A stretch of 64,000 nucleotides of DNA, taken from Burkholderia sp. BCC1644. Lineage in GTDB: Bacteria > Pseudomonadota > Gammaproteobacteria > Burkholderiales > Burkholderiaceae. The position numbers were made by a program, and so were the translations under genes. The DNA is taken from NCBI RefSeq assembly GCF_902833225.1, contig NZ_CADFEI010000007.1, positions 186,001-250,000 on the forward strand, written 5' to 3'. Shown here one piece after another: positions 63,893 to 64,000 of this stretch (position 1 is its first letter; each line of letters begins with the position of its first letter). Below the pieces are notes generated by a model that worked only from the letters and a program-made list of their open reading frames with translations, was not told where the DNA came from and made no database searches.

Positions 63893-64000
63893 ATGAAATC
63901 CATCGTGTTATCCGCCGTCATCGTTGGCGCGCTGTCGAGCGTGATGCTGACCGGGTGCGTTGCCTATCCAGCCGGCCCGGCTCAAGTCACGATCGGCTGG
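63893..64000 (+). CDS. Lipoprotein, N-terminal part (runs off right edge)
   Basis: The 36 visible residues start MKSIVLSAVIVGALSSVMLT and then GC, a lipoprotein signal with Cys at residue 22 (LTGC lipobox). AAGGGAGAAAACC before the ATG is a strong ribosome-binding site. The rest is outside the window, so the family cannot be named. It is divergent from orbS. Confidence 0.8.
   Translation, partial: MKSIVLSAVIVGALSSVMLTGCVAYPAGPAQVTIGW

Overview
The window is very GC-rich, with dense overlapping operons. Its gene set matches chromosome 1 of a Burkholderia cepacia complex species: a complete ornibactin siderophore locus (orb/pvd genes with the extracytoplasmic sigma factor OrbS) lies close to a large cobalamin (vitamin B12) locus. 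The species assignment is inference from gene content and order; no rRNA or other marker is present.

Region 1 (1-7838) is the first cobalamin block. On the minus strand are cobL-cbiD-cobK (cobK runs off the left edge). On the plus strand a cobalamin riboswitch leads cobG-cobH-cobI-(cbiG-cobJ fusion), all with overlapping ends. Together they carry the corrin ring from precorrin-2 to hydrogenobyrinate, mixing oxygen-dependent genes (cobG) with genes known from the anaerobic route (cbiD, cbiG).

Region 2 (7839-19159) is mixed. It holds an MFS transporter with a divergent LysR regulator, a secreted GH18 chitinase with two chitin-binding modules, and a minus-strand catabolic cluster (CoA-transferase, CitMHS transporter, acyl-CoA dehydrogenase, IclR regulator) whose likely promoter carries a perfect inverted repeat. 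Small housekeeping or unknown genes follow (Nudix, tyrosine phosphatase-like, DUF1993, DUF188).

Region 3 (19221-30058) is the second cobalamin block. On the minus strand a riboswitch leads cobW-cobN-chlI-like-chlD-like genes, i.e. cobalt insertion. On the plus strand a second, closely similar riboswitch leads cobA-cobE-cobO-cobB. The two riboswitches sit back to back and share a nearly identical core. cobM, cobD, cobQ, cobP/U and cobV are not in the window.

Region 4 (30086-33264) has a BamE-like lipoprotein, an M20 amidohydrolase and a vapBC toxin-antitoxin pair whose promoter spacer is a perfect 20-bp palindrome.

Region 5 (33265-63634) is the ornibactin locus. From right to left on the minus strand it reads orbS, orbH, orbG, orbC, orbD, orbF, orbB, then the plus-strand exporter orbE, then minus-strand orbI, orbJ, orbK, pvdA, orbA, pvdF, orbL. 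orbS has a sigma70-like promoter overlapped by a Fur-box-like sequence. Three other promoters (orbH, orbI, orbE) share a TAAA element and a CGTC element with exactly the same offset of 21 bases, which fits OrbS control. The adenylation-domain codes read by eye (hydroxy-Orn-like, Asp, Ser, hydroxy-Orn-like) agree with the known peptide Orn-Asp(beta-OH)-Ser-Orn. A partial lipoprotein gene starts at the right edge.

No tRNA, rRNA, CRISPR array, insertion sequence or prophage was seen. Start positions were chosen by family alignment from memory, ribosome-binding sites and overlaps; uncertain ones are flagged.
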